Positions 8,617 through 17,056 of a DNA stretch of 64,000 nt are shown here, piece by piece. The translations under genes were made by a program, and so were the position numbers. Origin of the DNA: Agrobacterium tumefaciens. Its GTDB lineage: Bacteria; Pseudomonadota; Alphaproteobacteria; Rhizobiales; Rhizobiaceae. How positions within the stretch are numbered: position 1 is the stretch's first letter; every line of letters starts with the position of its first letter. The stretch covers positions 310,001 through 374,000 of the forward strand of contig NZ_WJOK01000002.1 of assembly GCF_009649785.1 (NCBI RefSeq). Direction: 5' to 3'. The notes beneath the pieces are model-generated. The model had not been told where the DNA came from. It did no database searches and saw only the letters and a program-made list of their open reading frames with translations.

Positions 8617-9801
8617 TTAAACTGAAACGGCCGCAAGACCCTTCGCCAGATCTTCCAGCAGATCGTCCGTATCTTCGATACCGCAGGAAAGACGCAAGGT
8701 CCCGCCGGAAATACCCAGTTCGGCACGCGCCTCGTCGGTCAGGTTCTTGTGCGTCGTGGTGCCAGGGTGGGTAATGAGGCTCTTGGCATCGCCGAGATTG
8801 TTGGAAATCTTCACGATATCAAGCGCATTCTGCAGTGCGAATGCCGCTTCCTTGCCGCCCTTCAGTTCGAAAGCCACGAGCGTCGAGCCGCCCGACATCT
8901 GCCGCGCGATGATGTCTGCCTGCGGATGGTCGGCGCGACCGGGATAGATCACTTTGGCAACCTTGCCGCTGTCGGCGAGGAAATCGGCGATCTTCGAGGC
9001 ATTGGCCGTCTGCTGCTTGACACGCAGCGGCAGGGTTTCGATGCCCTTCAGCAGTGTCCAGGCATTGAACGGCGACATGGCTGGGCCGGTGTGGCGGAAA
9101 TAGTCCTGCAGCTCTTCCTCAATCCACTTCTTGTCGGAAAGGATCACGCCGCCAAGGCAACGGCCCTGACCGTCAATGTGCTTCGTCGCCGAATAAACGA
9201 CGATATGGGCGCCGAGTTCGAGTGGCTTCTGGAAAAGCGGTGTGGCGAAAACATTGTCGACAACCACTTTCGCGCCGATCTGGTTGGCGAGCTTCGCCAC
9301 GCCGGCAATATCCACCACTTCGAGCGTCGGGTTGGTCGGGCTTTCGAGGAAAAACAGCTTGGTGTTCGGCTGGATCGCCTTTTCCCAATTGTTGAGATCG
9401 CGTCCGTCGATCAGCGTGCACTCGATGCCGTATTTGGGTGCAAGCGTTTCTACCACCCAACGGCAGGAGCCAAAAAGCGCGCGGGCAGCAACGATGTGAT
9501 CGCCGGCACGCAGCTGGCACATGATGGCGGCTGTCACGGCGGCCATGCCGGAGGCAAGCGCACGGGCGTCTTCCGCACCTTCCAGCAGGCACATGCGCTT
9601 TTCGAACATGTCATTGGTCGGGCTTGCATAGCGGGCATAGATGAAGCCATCCGTTTCGCCCTTGAAGCGCGCTTCGGCGGCTTCGGAGTTTTCGTAAACG
9701 AAACCCTGGGTCAGATAGATCGCTTCCGACGTTTCACCATAGGGTGAGCGTAGCGTACCACCGTGAACGAGCTGGGTTGCCGGGCGCCATTTATTGCTCA
9801 T
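8617..9801 (-). CDS. metZ: O-succinylhomoserine sulfhydrylase
   Basis: Cytoplasmic PLP enzyme making homocysteine from O-succinylhomoserine (or O-acetylhomoserine) and sulfide, in methionine synthesis. The 394 residues are Cys/Met-metabolism fold type I: FIYARYASPTNDMFEKRM near the N-terminus, LASGMAAVTAAIM, LFFLESPTNPTLEVVD, VVDNVFATP and the PLP lysine in VYSATKHIDGQGR. The C-terminus carries SLGG-like GDAKSLITHPGTTTHKNL, the family substrate loop. A SAM-II riboswitch with a terminator sits directly upstream, which agrees with a methionine role and argues against cystathionine lyase activity. GAGGTGA ribosome site precedes the ATG. Confidence 0.94.
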   Translation of the reverse strand: MSNKWRPATQLVHGGTLRSPYGETSEAIYLTQGFVYENSEAAEARFKGETDGFIYARYASPTNDMFEKRMCLLEGAEDARALASGMAAVTAAIMCQLRAGDHIVAARALFGSCRWVVETLAPKYGIECTLIDGRDLNNWEKAIQPNTKLFFLESPTNPTLEVVDIAGVAKLANQIGAKVVVDNVFATPLFQKPLELGAHIVVYSATKHIDGQGRCLGGVILSDKKWIEEELQDYFRHTGPAMSPFNAWTLLKGIETLPLRVKQQTANASKIADFLADSGKVAKVIYPGRADHPQADIIARQMSGGSTLVAFELKGGKEAAFALQNALDIVKISNNLGDAKSLITHPGTTTHKNLTDEARAELGISGGTLRLSCGIEDTDDLLEDLAKGLAAVSV

Positions 9802-9813
9802 GTGATCACCTCA

Positions 9814-9847
9814 AAACAAAAAAACCGGTCGCAAAAGCAGACCGGTT
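9814..9847 (-). terminator. Intrinsic terminator in the metZ leader (riboswitch expression platform)
   Basis: On the minus strand, 8-bp stem AACCGGTC / GACCGGTT with a 9-base loop runs straight into a T-run, 13-20 bases before the metZ start codon. The 5' arm region (CCGGTCT, 9839-9845 plus strand complement) can pair instead with AGACCGG at the 3' end of the SAM-II aptamer, giving a mutually exclusive antiterminator. Confidence 0.8.
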
Positions 9848-9851
9848 CCTA

Positions 9852-9917
9852 GCACCCGGTCTTTTTAGCCACTTGTTTAACGTGGCTGCAAGCCGACCGG
9901 CCAAATCACCACGGGAT
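9852..9917 (-). ncRNA. SAM-II riboswitch aptamer controlling metZ
   Basis: Reading the minus strand, the leader contains the conserved SAM-II (metA motif) blocks in order: CGTGGTGATTTG, GGCTTGCAGCCACG, TTAAA and AAGTGGCTAAAAAGA. The P1 pairing CGTGG/CCACG is intact and the pseudoknot-forming blocks are at normal spacing. SAM-II was first described from alphaproteobacterial methionine genes and represses when S-adenosylmethionine is abundant. It begins at about the predicted transcription start. Confidence 0.92.
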
Positions 9918-9923
9918 AAGCTT

Positions 9924-9952
9924 GCCATACTGCCGTTACCGGCTTGCGTCAA
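9924..9952 (-). promoter_or_regulatory. Predicted sigma70-type promoter of metZ
   Basis: Minus strand: TTGACG (9952-9947), 17-base spacer, TATGGC (9929-9924). The expected transcription start near 9917 coincides with the first base of the SAM-II aptamer, which supports the call. Confidence 0.65.
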
Positions 9953-9995
9953 TGCTTTCCTTTTGGTTTTGTCGCCGTAAAAAGGAATGATGATC

Positions 9996-11093
9996 ATGAC
10001 CAGAACCACGGGCATTTTGGCGGATGGCGCGATCAGGGCGCTGTTTGCGGGCGGCAAGCTGAGAAGCGAGGCTGATCTCGATGGCGATCAGGTGCAACCC
10101 GCCAGCCTCGATCTGCGACTGGGCTCCAAAGCCTATCGCGTGCGCGCCAGTTTCATGCCCGGCCCCGGAACGCGAGTCATCGACAAGCTCAACCGCTTCA
10201 GCCTGCACGAGGTCGATCTGAGCGAGGGGGCGGTGCTGGAAACCGGTTGCGTCTACATCGTGCCCTTGATGGAGAGCCTGGAGCTGCCGGCGGATATGTC
10301 GGCTTCGGCCAATCCGAAAAGCTCGACTGGGCGTCTTGATATCTTCACCCGCGTCATGACCGACAATGCGCAGGAATTCGACAAGATACCTGCGGGCTAT
10401 GCCGGCCCGCTCTATCTGGAAATCAGCCCGCGCACCTTCCCGGTCGTCGTGCGCCGTGGCTCGCGCCTCTCGCAAATCCGTTTCCGCATCGGCCACTCGT
10501 TGCTCAACGAGGCCGAGCTTCTGAAATTGCACGAGACGGAGATGCTGGTCGCCAGCGAAACCCCTAATGTGACCGGCGGCGGCATCGCGCTTTCCATCGA
10601 CCTTAAGGGTTTTGGCGAAAAAGGGCTGATCGGCTATCGCGGCAAGCATCACACAGCGGTAGTAGATGTCGACAAGAAGGCTCAGCACGATGTTCTCGAT
10701 TTCTGGGAACCTCTATACGCCCGCGGCCGTGCCGAACTGATCCTCGATCCGGATGAGTTCTATATTCTCGTTTCGCGTGAAGCGGTGCATGTACCGCCAC
10801 TTTATGCGGCCGAAATGACACCCTTCGATCCCTTGGTGGGCGAGTTCCGCGTGCATTATGCGGGCTTCTTCGATCCAGGCTTCGGCCATGCGCAGGCGGG
10901 CGGCACGGGCAGCCGCGCCGTTCTCGAGGTGCGCAGCCACGAGGTGCCCTTCATCCTCGAACACGGCCAGATCGTCGGCCGGCTGGTTTACGAGCACATG
11001 TTGCAAAAACCTGATGGCCTCTACGGCAGCGGCCTTGGCTCCAACTATCAGGCACAGGGCCTGAAGCTCTCCAAGCATTTCCGCACGGAGTAA
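9996..11093 (+). CDS. dcd: dCTP deaminase, long two-domain type
   Basis: Nucleotide-pool enzyme deaminating dCTP to dUTP, the precursor of dTMP. At 365 residues it is about twice the ordinary Dcd length (~190) and belongs to the alphaproteobacterial long family. The N-terminal half has PASLDLRLGSKAYRV, the SSTGR motif (catalytic Ser-Arg region) and AGPLYLEISPRTFPV with the catalytic-type Glu; the C-terminal half repeats the fold with HYAGFFDPGFG and AVLEVRSHEVPFILEHGQ. The ATG at 9996 has AAGGA nine bases upstream; an in-frame ATG at 9987 is too close to it. Divergent from metZ. A hairpin follows the stop, then tRNA-Gly. Confidence 0.88.
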   Translation: MTRTTGILADGAIRALFAGGKLRSEADLDGDQVQPASLDLRLGSKAYRVRASFMPGPGTRVIDKLNRFSLHEVDLSEGAVLETGCVYIVPLMESLELPADMSASANPKSSTGRLDIFTRVMTDNAQEFDKIPAGYAGPLYLEISPRTFPVVVRRGSRLSQIRFRIGHSLLNEAELLKLHETEMLVASETPNVTGGGIALSIDLKGFGEKGLIGYRGKHHTAVVDVDKKAQHDVLDFWEPLYARGRAELILDPDEFYILVSREAVHVPPLYAAEMTPFDPLVGEFRVHYAGFFDPGFGHAQAGGTGSRAVLEVRSHEVPFILEHGQIVGRLVYEHMLQKPDGLYGSGLGSNYQAQGLKLSKHFRTE

Positions 11094-11101
11094 TGATCCT
11101 G

Positions 11102-11120
11102 TCGGGTGCTTGACACCCGA
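11102..11120 (+). other. Hairpin between dcd and tRNA-Gly
   Basis: Perfect 7-bp inverted repeat TCGGGTG / CACCCGA with a 5-base loop, nine bases after the dcd stop. No T-run, so a weak or Rho-assisted terminator at best. Confidence 0.4.
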
Positions 11121-11149
11121 TAAGAACTGTCCGATGTCTTGTGCGCGGC

Positions 11150-11223
11150 GCGGGTGTAGCTCAATGGTAGAGCAGCAGCTTCCCAAGCTGAATACGAGGG
11201 TTCGATTCCCTTCACCCGCTCCA
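11150..11223 (+). tRNA. tRNA-Gly (anticodon CCC)
   Basis: 74-nt cloverleaf: acceptor GCGGGTG / CACCCGC with discriminator T and encoded CCA, D-arm GCTC-AATGGTA-GAGC, anticodon loop TTCCCAA (34-36 = CCC, reads GGG), T-arm GAGGG-TTCGATT-CCCTT. No integrase or direct repeat of the 3' end is seen nearby. Confidence 0.96.
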
Positions 11224-11377
11224 TATTTTCAAGGCAATCCAAACAACTTCCTGGCCAGCCAAAAGCGCGCATGTCACCGCCATCGCTGCGGCAAACGTGC
11301 GACTATGCGATTTAGCTTGACTACAATTAAATTGCACGTAATAGTTGATGCGGTCGTAACATTATTGGGGGAGTGTT

Positions 11378-12064
11378 ATGAGTCGCAAGCTTCTTTCGGA
11401 ATTTCTTGGCACTTTCTGGCTCGTTTTCGGAGGTTGCGGCAGTGCGGTTTTTGCCGCTGCTTTTCCTGAACTCGGCATTGGCTTTCTCGGTGTCGCTTTC
11501 GCTTTCGGTCTCACGGTTTTGACCATGGCCTATGCGGTCGGCGGCATTTCGGGCGGTCATTTTAATCCGGCCGTTTCCGTCGGTCTGTCCGTTGCTGGCA
11601 AATTTCCGGCATCGAACCTCGTTCCTTACATAGTGGCGCAGGTTTTAGGGGCGATTGTCGCGGCGGGGGCGCTTTATGTCATCCTTACCGGCAAAGCCGG
11701 TGCCGATATTGGCGGTTTTGCCGCAAATGGTTACGGGGAACATTCACCGGGTGGATATTCGCTCGTGTCGGCGCTGCTGATCGAAGTCATTTTGACGGCA
11801 TTTTTCCTGATCGTCATTCTGGGATCGACGCATGGCAGGGTTCCCATTGGTTTTGCGCCGATCGCAATCGGCCTTGCTCTCACACTTATTCATCTGATCT
11901 CCATTCCGGTCACCAATACATCCGTCAATCCGGCCCGCTCGACGGGACAGGCATTGTTTGTTGGTGGATGGGCGCTGCAACAGCTCTGGCTGTTCTGGCT
12001 CGCTCCGATCCTCGGCGGCGCAATCGGCGCCGTGGTCTGGAAACTTTTCGGCGAGAAAGACTAA
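11378..12064 (+). CDS. aqpZ: Aquaporin Z
   Basis: Inner-membrane water channel of the MIP family, 228 residues, six membrane spans. Both NPA boxes are present: HFNPAVS (N63-A65) and VNPARS (~184-188). The aromatic/Arg filter matches water-specific AqpZ rather than glycerol facilitators: Phe at position 43, His in the ALTLIHLIS segment, Thr/Asn before the second NPA and Arg just after it. The start has a GGGGGAG ribosome site. The 154 bases between tRNA-Gly and this gene are AT-richer than the surroundings and must hold its promoter, though I cannot pick hexamers with confidence. Confidence 0.94.
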   Translation: MSRKLLSEFLGTFWLVFGGCGSAVFAAAFPELGIGFLGVAFAFGLTVLTMAYAVGGISGGHFNPAVSVGLSVAGKFPASNLVPYIVAQVLGAIVAAGALYVILTGKAGADIGGFAANGYGEHSPGGYSLVSALLIEVILTAFFLIVILGSTHGRVPIGFAPIAIGLALTLIHLISIPVTNTSVNPARSTGQALFVGGWALQQLWLFWLAPILGGAIGAVVWKLFGEKD

Positions 12065-12152
12065 GGCTCAAGGCCCGCTTTCTCCGGCCCGCACACATGA
12101 ATGGGAAGCATTGTTTCTCCGAATGGTCGGGGAAACCTGTGAGGAGGATGAC

Positions 12153-12446
12153 ATGGATCTTACTTCGATATTGGCCCAAATTGTCGGCGGTGCGGTTGGT
12201 GGTTCGGCCGGCGGAAAAATACTCAAGGATTCTGATCTCGGTGCGCTCGGCAACCTGATTGCCGGCGCTATTGGCGGCATCGGCGGAGGAACCGTGCTCG
12301 GATCGCTGCTCGGGACGGCGGGAACTGCTGCCGCCGGCGGCATGGATATAGGTGCTCTTGCCGGCCAGCTTGTTGGCGGCGGCGTCGGCGGCCTGATTGT
12401 CCAGATCATTGTAGGCCTCATCAAGAACAAGCTTGTTGCCAAATAG
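12153..12446 (+). CDS. Small glycine-rich hydrophobic protein of unknown function
   Basis: 97 residues, about one quarter glycine, with repeated GG motifs (IVGGAVGGSAGGK, AGAIGGIGGGTVLGSLLG, QLVGGGVGGLIVQIIVGLIK). The pattern resembles glycine-zipper membrane proteins, so membrane insertion or oligomerisation is likely, but there is no signal peptide. The ATG at 12153 has a near-perfect GAGGAGG ribosome site (12141-12147); the frame extends upstream into aqpZ but without homology. 88 bases after aqpZ and possibly cotranscribed. Homologues with this look are common in Rhizobiales; I do not know a function. Confidence 0.75.
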   Translation: MDLTSILAQIVGGAVGGSAGGKILKDSDLGALGNLIAGAIGGIGGGTVLGSLLGTAGTAAAGGMDIGALAGQLVGGGVGGLIVQIIVGLIKNKLVAK

Positions 12447-12479
12447 AGCTGCTCGGCCGATCTTTTGCGAAGCGATAAA

Positions 12480-12518
12480 GCTTGCCGATGGAGAAGCCTC
12501 GATCGGCAAGGCGTTTTG
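12480..12518 (+). terminator. Probable terminator after the glycine-rich protein gene
   Basis: 9-bp inverted repeat CTTGCCGAT / ATCGGCAAG (12481-12489, 12502-12510), 12-base loop, followed by GCGTTTTGG. T-run is short, so moderate strength. Confidence 0.55.
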
Positions 12519-12581
12519 GTTTGTGCAATATCCGCAGTGGCGGCGCTGACGGAACCGGAATTCGTTTATAAAATCCGGTCG

Positions 12582-14519
12582 TCAGGCCTTGTTCCTGATG
12601 AACGGCATATGCGGCGTCTTGTTCCAGACGAACGGCTTGGTTTTCAATTCCACCACGGCGCGCCATGCGGCGAATGACAGCATCAGCCAATAAAGCGGGA
12701 TCGCCAACCAGCGCCGTCCGACCTGTTGTTTCTCATGAGCTATCATCCTGTTTCTGCCCATCAGTACGAATATGGCGTAGCTTCCGAAAATATTCAGCGT
12801 ATCGATAAAAAACAGAATGCCCTGCCAGGAAAGCAGCATATCCGCGCCGTTTTCCCGGATTGCCATGGCCATGAAGGCGAAGGAAACAAACAGCAAGGGA
12901 TGGGCCAGCGACGACAGAAGCATGCCGCCAATCAGCAGCTGAAAGACGATATAGGCGATCCATCCCATGCGGTGCGCGGTCGTGAAGGGCGAGCGGGTCA
13001 TGACCAGCCAGCTTTGCAGCCAGCCCTTGTACCAACGCGCGCGCTGGTTCAGCCAGACGGAAAGGGAGGTCGGAGCATCCTCCAGTGTCTGTCGCCGGAT
13101 GACACCACAGCGATAACCCAGCCTGTGCAGCCGGAGGCCCATATCGGCATCTTCCGTCACATTATACGGGTCCCATCCTCCCACCCGGCGTAACACGGCG
13201 GTGCGAAAATGGTTGGAGGTGCCGCCAAGCGGCAGCGGCAGCTTGCACGCTGCAAGAACGGGCAACAGGCAGCGGAAAAGGCCGGAATATTCCAGTGCGA
13301 AACAGGCGCTGAGCCAGGAGGAGCTGGCATTGCTGATAATAAGCGGCGCCTGCACACAGGCCACCTCGTCCGGCTGGCCGCGGAAGGCGGCGTAGGCTTC
13401 GCGCAATTGCAGCGGATGCGGCCGGTCCTCGGCGTCGTAAACGGCAACGAAAGTGCCACGCGCGCCGGAAAGCGCATAGGTCAGGGCCTTGGGCTTCGTG
13501 CGTGGCATGGATGGCGGCACGCTGACGATCTCGATATGCGGACCGGGATTTATCCGCTGGATGGCCTCGATCGTCGCTACGTCGTCTGCCTCGCAGACGA
13601 GCTTGATATCGAGCCGGGATTTGGGCCAGTCCAGCCGCTCCAGCGCATGAATGAGCTGCTCAACGACCGCCTCTTCGCGATAAAGCGCCACAAGAATAGT
13701 GTAGACCGGCAGCTCCCCGTCCTGCTGGAGTGGTATGACGGTTTTCGCATCGTTTCCTTTTGGCGTATGGACGAGTGCAAACAACCTGAAAAGCAAGGTG
13801 GAGAGATAAAGCATCGTGAGGGTGACGTGAATATAGGCCAGGGCCGCCTGCGTATAAAACAGTAGCGACAGAACGAGCAGGGTAACGAAAATGCCGCTGA
13901 CAAAACCCTGCTCGCCATGCAGCGTGATCCTTGCGGAATGCTGCGGCGCGGCGTTGAAAAGCTGATGTCGCGTGTCTCGGCAGCGGCGTGCTTCGCCCGC
14001 CTTCCAGATTGCGCTGCGCATGGCTTGTGGCGTGGTCACGGCAAGTTCTTCGAGAAGATACGGGCGCTGATCGAGGATGCCTTTCAGCAATTCCATCCTT
14101 GCCAGTTCCGGCACGATCAGCAACACTGGCTTACCATTCAGCGGTGTCAACCGCAGGAGCCGTGGTTCGGCTAGTTGCGCGTCCAGGTGATTGAGGTCTG
14201 CCACACGACCCGGATCGATTTCCGGTCGAAACGGCAATCGCAACAATCTGGCAAAAGCACCGTAATACGCATCCGCATCGACCAGGCCGCTCGCCAGCAA
14301 TTCGTCTTCCACGGTTGAGCCGTTTTTGAGGGCCTGCTCTTCGAATGCAGCGATGTAAGGCTTGCCGAACCCCAGCGAAGAGAGAAAGCGTGTTGGCCCA
14401 TGCTCGTCCGGTTCGGGCGCTGTCCAAAGCGGATTGTCGCCGATGAGCGAAAACGCAATTTTTCGCCCCGCTGACGTCGTGCGGAACGATTCTCGTGTAT
14501 AGTGCCTAAAATAATCCAT
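12582..14519 (-). CDS. Family 2 membrane glycosyltransferase with N-terminal T2SSE/MshEN-like domain
   Basis: Processive-type GT2 enzyme, 645 aa, probably building a surface polysaccharide. Residues ~50-170 are not part of the GT: ALKNGSTVEDELLASGLV and AFARLLRLPFRPEI followed by a second small subdomain resemble the N-terminal domain of type II secretion ATPases (GSPII_E_N/MshEN). Two membrane helices follow (~205-255), then the GT-A domain: LVALYREEAVVEQLIHAL, the D-x-D motif as VYDAEDRPHP, acceptor TEDADMGLRLHRLGY and QxxRW as NQRARWYKGW. Three or four more helices close the protein. Divergent by 53 bases from the solute-binding protein gene. Product sugar cannot be told from sequence. Confidence 0.85.
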   Translation of the reverse strand: MDYFRHYTRESFRTTSAGRKIAFSLIGDNPLWTAPEPDEHGPTRFLSSLGFGKPYIAAFEEQALKNGSTVEDELLASGLVDADAYYGAFARLLRLPFRPEIDPGRVADLNHLDAQLAEPRLLRLTPLNGKPVLLIVPELARMELLKGILDQRPYLLEELAVTTPQAMRSAIWKAGEARRCRDTRHQLFNAAPQHSARITLHGEQGFVSGIFVTLLVLSLLFYTQAALAYIHVTLTMLYLSTLLFRLFALVHTPKGNDAKTVIPLQQDGELPVYTILVALYREEAVVEQLIHALERLDWPKSRLDIKLVCEADDVATIEAIQRINPGPHIEIVSVPPSMPRTKPKALTYALSGARGTFVAVYDAEDRPHPLQLREAYAAFRGQPDEVACVQAPLIISNASSSWLSACFALEYSGLFRCLLPVLAACKLPLPLGGTSNHFRTAVLRRVGGWDPYNVTEDADMGLRLHRLGYRCGVIRRQTLEDAPTSLSVWLNQRARWYKGWLQSWLVMTRSPFTTAHRMGWIAYIVFQLLIGGMLLSSLAHPLLFVSFAFMAMAIRENGADMLLSWQGILFFIDTLNIFGSYAIFVLMGRNRMIAHEKQQVGRRWLAIPLYWLMLSFAAWRAVVELKTKPFVWNKTPHMPFIRNKA

Positions 14520-14572
14520 GCATCGCCGCCGCCGCCATGGTAACGCCCTGCTTCTTGCTACGGACAGTATAG

Positions 14573-15451
14573 ATGAGAATGATGAATGTAACGCGAAATA
14601 TAGTTATTGGTTTTACTTTAGCTGTCGCTTTACAATTCGGTGGTAATTTGGGAGAACTTCACGCGGAAGGTCTCTCGGACAGAAACCGCATGCCGGTGCT
14701 GTTTGATGCGCAGGAGCGGTTTCCGGGTGGCGATCTCTCCTCCGTGCCCCGGATCAGGTTTTTGATGTCGGTCGATTTTCCACCCTTTAATTTTACCGAT
14801 CAGGAAGGCCGGCTTGCCGGTTTTCATGTCGATCTGGTGCGCGAAATCTGTGCCCAGCTGAAGGTTGAGAGCAAATGCCAGGTGCAGGCACTGCCGTTTG
14901 ACGAGCTGGAGGCAGCGCTGGAAATGGGAGAGGGCGAAGCGGTGATTTCCGGCATTGCCACTACCGCCGATCTGCGAAAGAGTTTCACCTTCTCGCGACC
15001 CTATCTGCTGTTGCCTGCGCGTCTTGCCGTCAACAAGGCGGCGAAATTCACTGGCTCCGGCGCTGATGCCCTGTCGGGAAAGAAGGTGGGTGTGGTCACG
15101 GGCTCGCGGCACGAACAGATGCTCAAGGCATTTTTTCCCAAAGCCTCGGCTGAAGGCTTTAATGGTTACGAACCCATGTATGAGGCGTTGAAGACGGGCA
15201 AGGTGGACGCCGTTTTTGCGGATGGGCTGCGCCTGCCTTTCTGGGTTTCGGGAAGCGCGTCCGGTGCTTGCTGTGCGCTTTTCGGCGGACCTTATTTATC
15301 CGACAGATTTCTTGGTGAAGGCCTTTCCATCATGGCAGTTGATCCGGACGATGTGCTTGTACCGGCCTTTGATCAGGCGCTTGCCGCACTTTCGCGCAAT
15401 GGCCGGCTGGAAGAAATCTACCGGCGTTATTTCCCCTACGGGCTTTATTAG
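14573..15451 (+). CDS. Periplasmic solute-binding protein, family 3 (amino-acid type), orphan
   Basis: 292 residues with an N-terminal signal peptide (IVIGFTLAVALQFGGN...HAEG) and the SBP_bac_3 fold: IRFLMSVDFPPFNFTDQEGR, GFHVDLVREICAQL, AVISGIATTADLRKSFTFSRPY, KKVGVVTGSRHEQML, and GRLEEIYRRYFP at the end. This fold normally binds polar amino acids for an ABC importer, but no permease or ATPase is adjacent. It is divergent from the glycosyltransferase and convergent with the flippase, so it may have a sensory or polysaccharide-linked role; that is inference. The first ~60 bases of the gene are clearly AT-richer than its neighbours. Confidence 0.82.
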   Translation: MRMMNVTRNIVIGFTLAVALQFGGNLGELHAEGLSDRNRMPVLFDAQERFPGGDLSSVPRIRFLMSVDFPPFNFTDQEGRLAGFHVDLVREICAQLKVESKCQVQALPFDELEAALEMGEGEAVISGIATTADLRKSFTFSRPYLLLPARLAVNKAAKFTGSGADALSGKKVGVVTGSRHEQMLKAFFPKASAEGFNGYEPMYEALKTGKVDAVFADGLRLPFWVSGSASGACCALFGGPYLSDRFLGEGLSIMAVDPDDVLVPAFDQALAALSRNGRLEEIYRRYFPYGLY

Positions 15452-15491
15452 AGAAATCCGGTTTCACTCGGATCGGGGCCCGGATGACGTT

Positions 15492-16772
15492 CTATTTGGC
15501 GGGCGCAAAGGCTTCTTCGTTGCGCCGCAATCGCAAAAGCGCGATCCAAACGGCGGCGGCGATGGCGGCTTCCACGAAGAAATAGCTGCCGATCGTTCCC
15601 GAAATGCTGAAGGACCAGGTGAGGAAGGCGACGATAACGGAGCCGATGAGATTGCCGCTGTTCCATATCTTGGCGCGGATATCCTGCCGTCCGGAAGCGC
15701 CAAGCGCCTCAAGCGCGGTTGCCGCAACGGCCATCGGCAGCACGACCCAGCAAAGGATACGGGTGATGATCGGCAGCGAGACGTATTCGTCGCCGAACAG
15801 TAGCGGCAGGAAGGGTGCTATGATGAAGATGACAAGTGCGCTGCCGACTGCGATGACAAGCGCTGCCTTCAGCACATTATAAGCGCGCTCTATGGTCTTT
15901 CCGATACCCTGCAGGGCGGCTGAGGCCGACCCCGGATAGATCAGCCGGTTGAGAGCCTCGACGGAGAGGTAGGAGCTGTCGAGAATTCGCCGGGCAATGG
16001 AGTAGCTGCCCAGAACCTCGGCGCTCGCAACGGCACCGAGAACGAGAATATCGGCATTGCCACGCACGGCCTTGAACAGGAACTGGGTGGAAAACAGGAT
16101 GCCGATGCGGATTTCATCGCGAACGATCCGGAAAACCGGCCGACCGAGCCTGCCGATCGCCTTCAGCGAAATCACTGCCGCAATCGTATGGGCAGCCAGG
16201 TTCCACAGGGCCCAGGCCTCCACCGTCTCCACCTTGAAGATGAGACAGGCGACCACGGCGGCAATTGTGCGGGCAACGGCGAACATCACTTCCAGCTTGT
16301 TGGCGGAGGCGAAGTCGGAATGGGCGATGAAGCTTTGGGTCGAAAGCGAAATGACTTTCAGAAGGATGAGGTTCGTCACCAGGATCACGAAAGTGGTGAT
16401 GAGGGTATGCAGCAATGTTTCCGACGTCGGGAAAAACACCGGGATCGTGACCATGCCGATGATGGTCAGCACAATGCCGGTAGCGGCGCTCAAGAGATAG
16501 CTGTGGCCGAGCATCACGGGAAACATGCTGCGATCCTGCGCCACGCGGCGGATCAGCGATTCCTGCGAACCGAAACCACAAATCTGTACGCCGAGATTGG
16601 TCACGGCCGTGATCGAGGCATAGAGCGCGAATTGTTCCACGCCGAGATGGCGGGCAAGCAGGGCGAAGGTCAAAAGCTGGGCGGCGCTGGACATCAAAAG
16701 CGCCCCGCCGGATGCCATATAGGTCAATCCCAGTCTGACTAGATGGCTGAACCGCGGCGTATTCAACGACAC
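15492..16772 (-). CDS. Polysaccharide flippase (Wzx-like, MATE/MOP superfamily)
   Basis: Integral membrane protein of 426 residues with about 12-14 hydrophobic segments, starting with the MOP-type first helix (MASGGALLMSSAAQLLTFALLARHLG) and the typical FG-Y/ITAVTNLG start of helix two. Such proteins move undecaprenyl-linked oligosaccharides from the cytoplasmic to the periplasmic face. It is flanked by a glycosyltransferase, a ligase/polymerase-like protein and a polysaccharide deacetylase, which supports a polysaccharide rather than a drug-efflux substrate. Convergent with the solute-binding protein gene (40-base gap with a short ATCCG/CGGAT hairpin). Confidence 0.85.
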   Translation of the reverse strand: MSLNTPRFSHLVRLGLTYMASGGALLMSSAAQLLTFALLARHLGVEQFALYASITAVTNLGVQICGFGSQESLIRRVAQDRSMFPVMLGHSYLLSAATGIVLTIIGMVTIPVFFPTSETLLHTLITTFVILVTNLILLKVISLSTQSFIAHSDFASANKLEVMFAVARTIAAVVACLIFKVETVEAWALWNLAAHTIAAVISLKAIGRLGRPVFRIVRDEIRIGILFSTQFLFKAVRGNADILVLGAVASAEVLGSYSIARRILDSSYLSVEALNRLIYPGSASAALQGIGKTIERAYNVLKAALVIAVGSALVIFIIAPFLPLLFGDEYVSLPIITRILCWVVLPMAVAATALEALGASGRQDIRAKIWNSGNLIGSVIVAFLTWSFSISGTIGSYFFVEAAIAAAVWIALLRLRRNEEAFAPAK

Positions 16773-17056
16773 CTTATTCTCCGTGCTTTCCGGCGTCGCC
16801 GGGCGAATTCAAGATAACTGCCGTGTTCTTAAAATTGATGAACTGAAAAACCCGGCAAGGGGGCAATAATTCGAAGGCCGTTGACCTCTATGAATGGCAG
16901 TTGCCCAGTCTTAGCCTTCTTGAGGTAAGAGAGGGTTAAAGCAATTGTATAATAATGATGATAATGACTGTTATGGTTATTTGGACATGGCCCGGTTTAA
17001 AAAAGGGTTTCGTTGTTCGTCACAAGGCAGGCCAATGATCCGATTATCCTTTTTCG

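Noticed and set aside
8749-9747. Long plus-strand open frame opposite metZ
   Set aside because: Shadow of metZ caused by GC-rich third positions; no ribosome site and no recognisable domain, while the minus-strand frame is a complete enzyme.
11150-11223. tRNA-Gly as an attachment site
   Set aside because: No integrase or direct repeat nearby; aqpZ follows normally.
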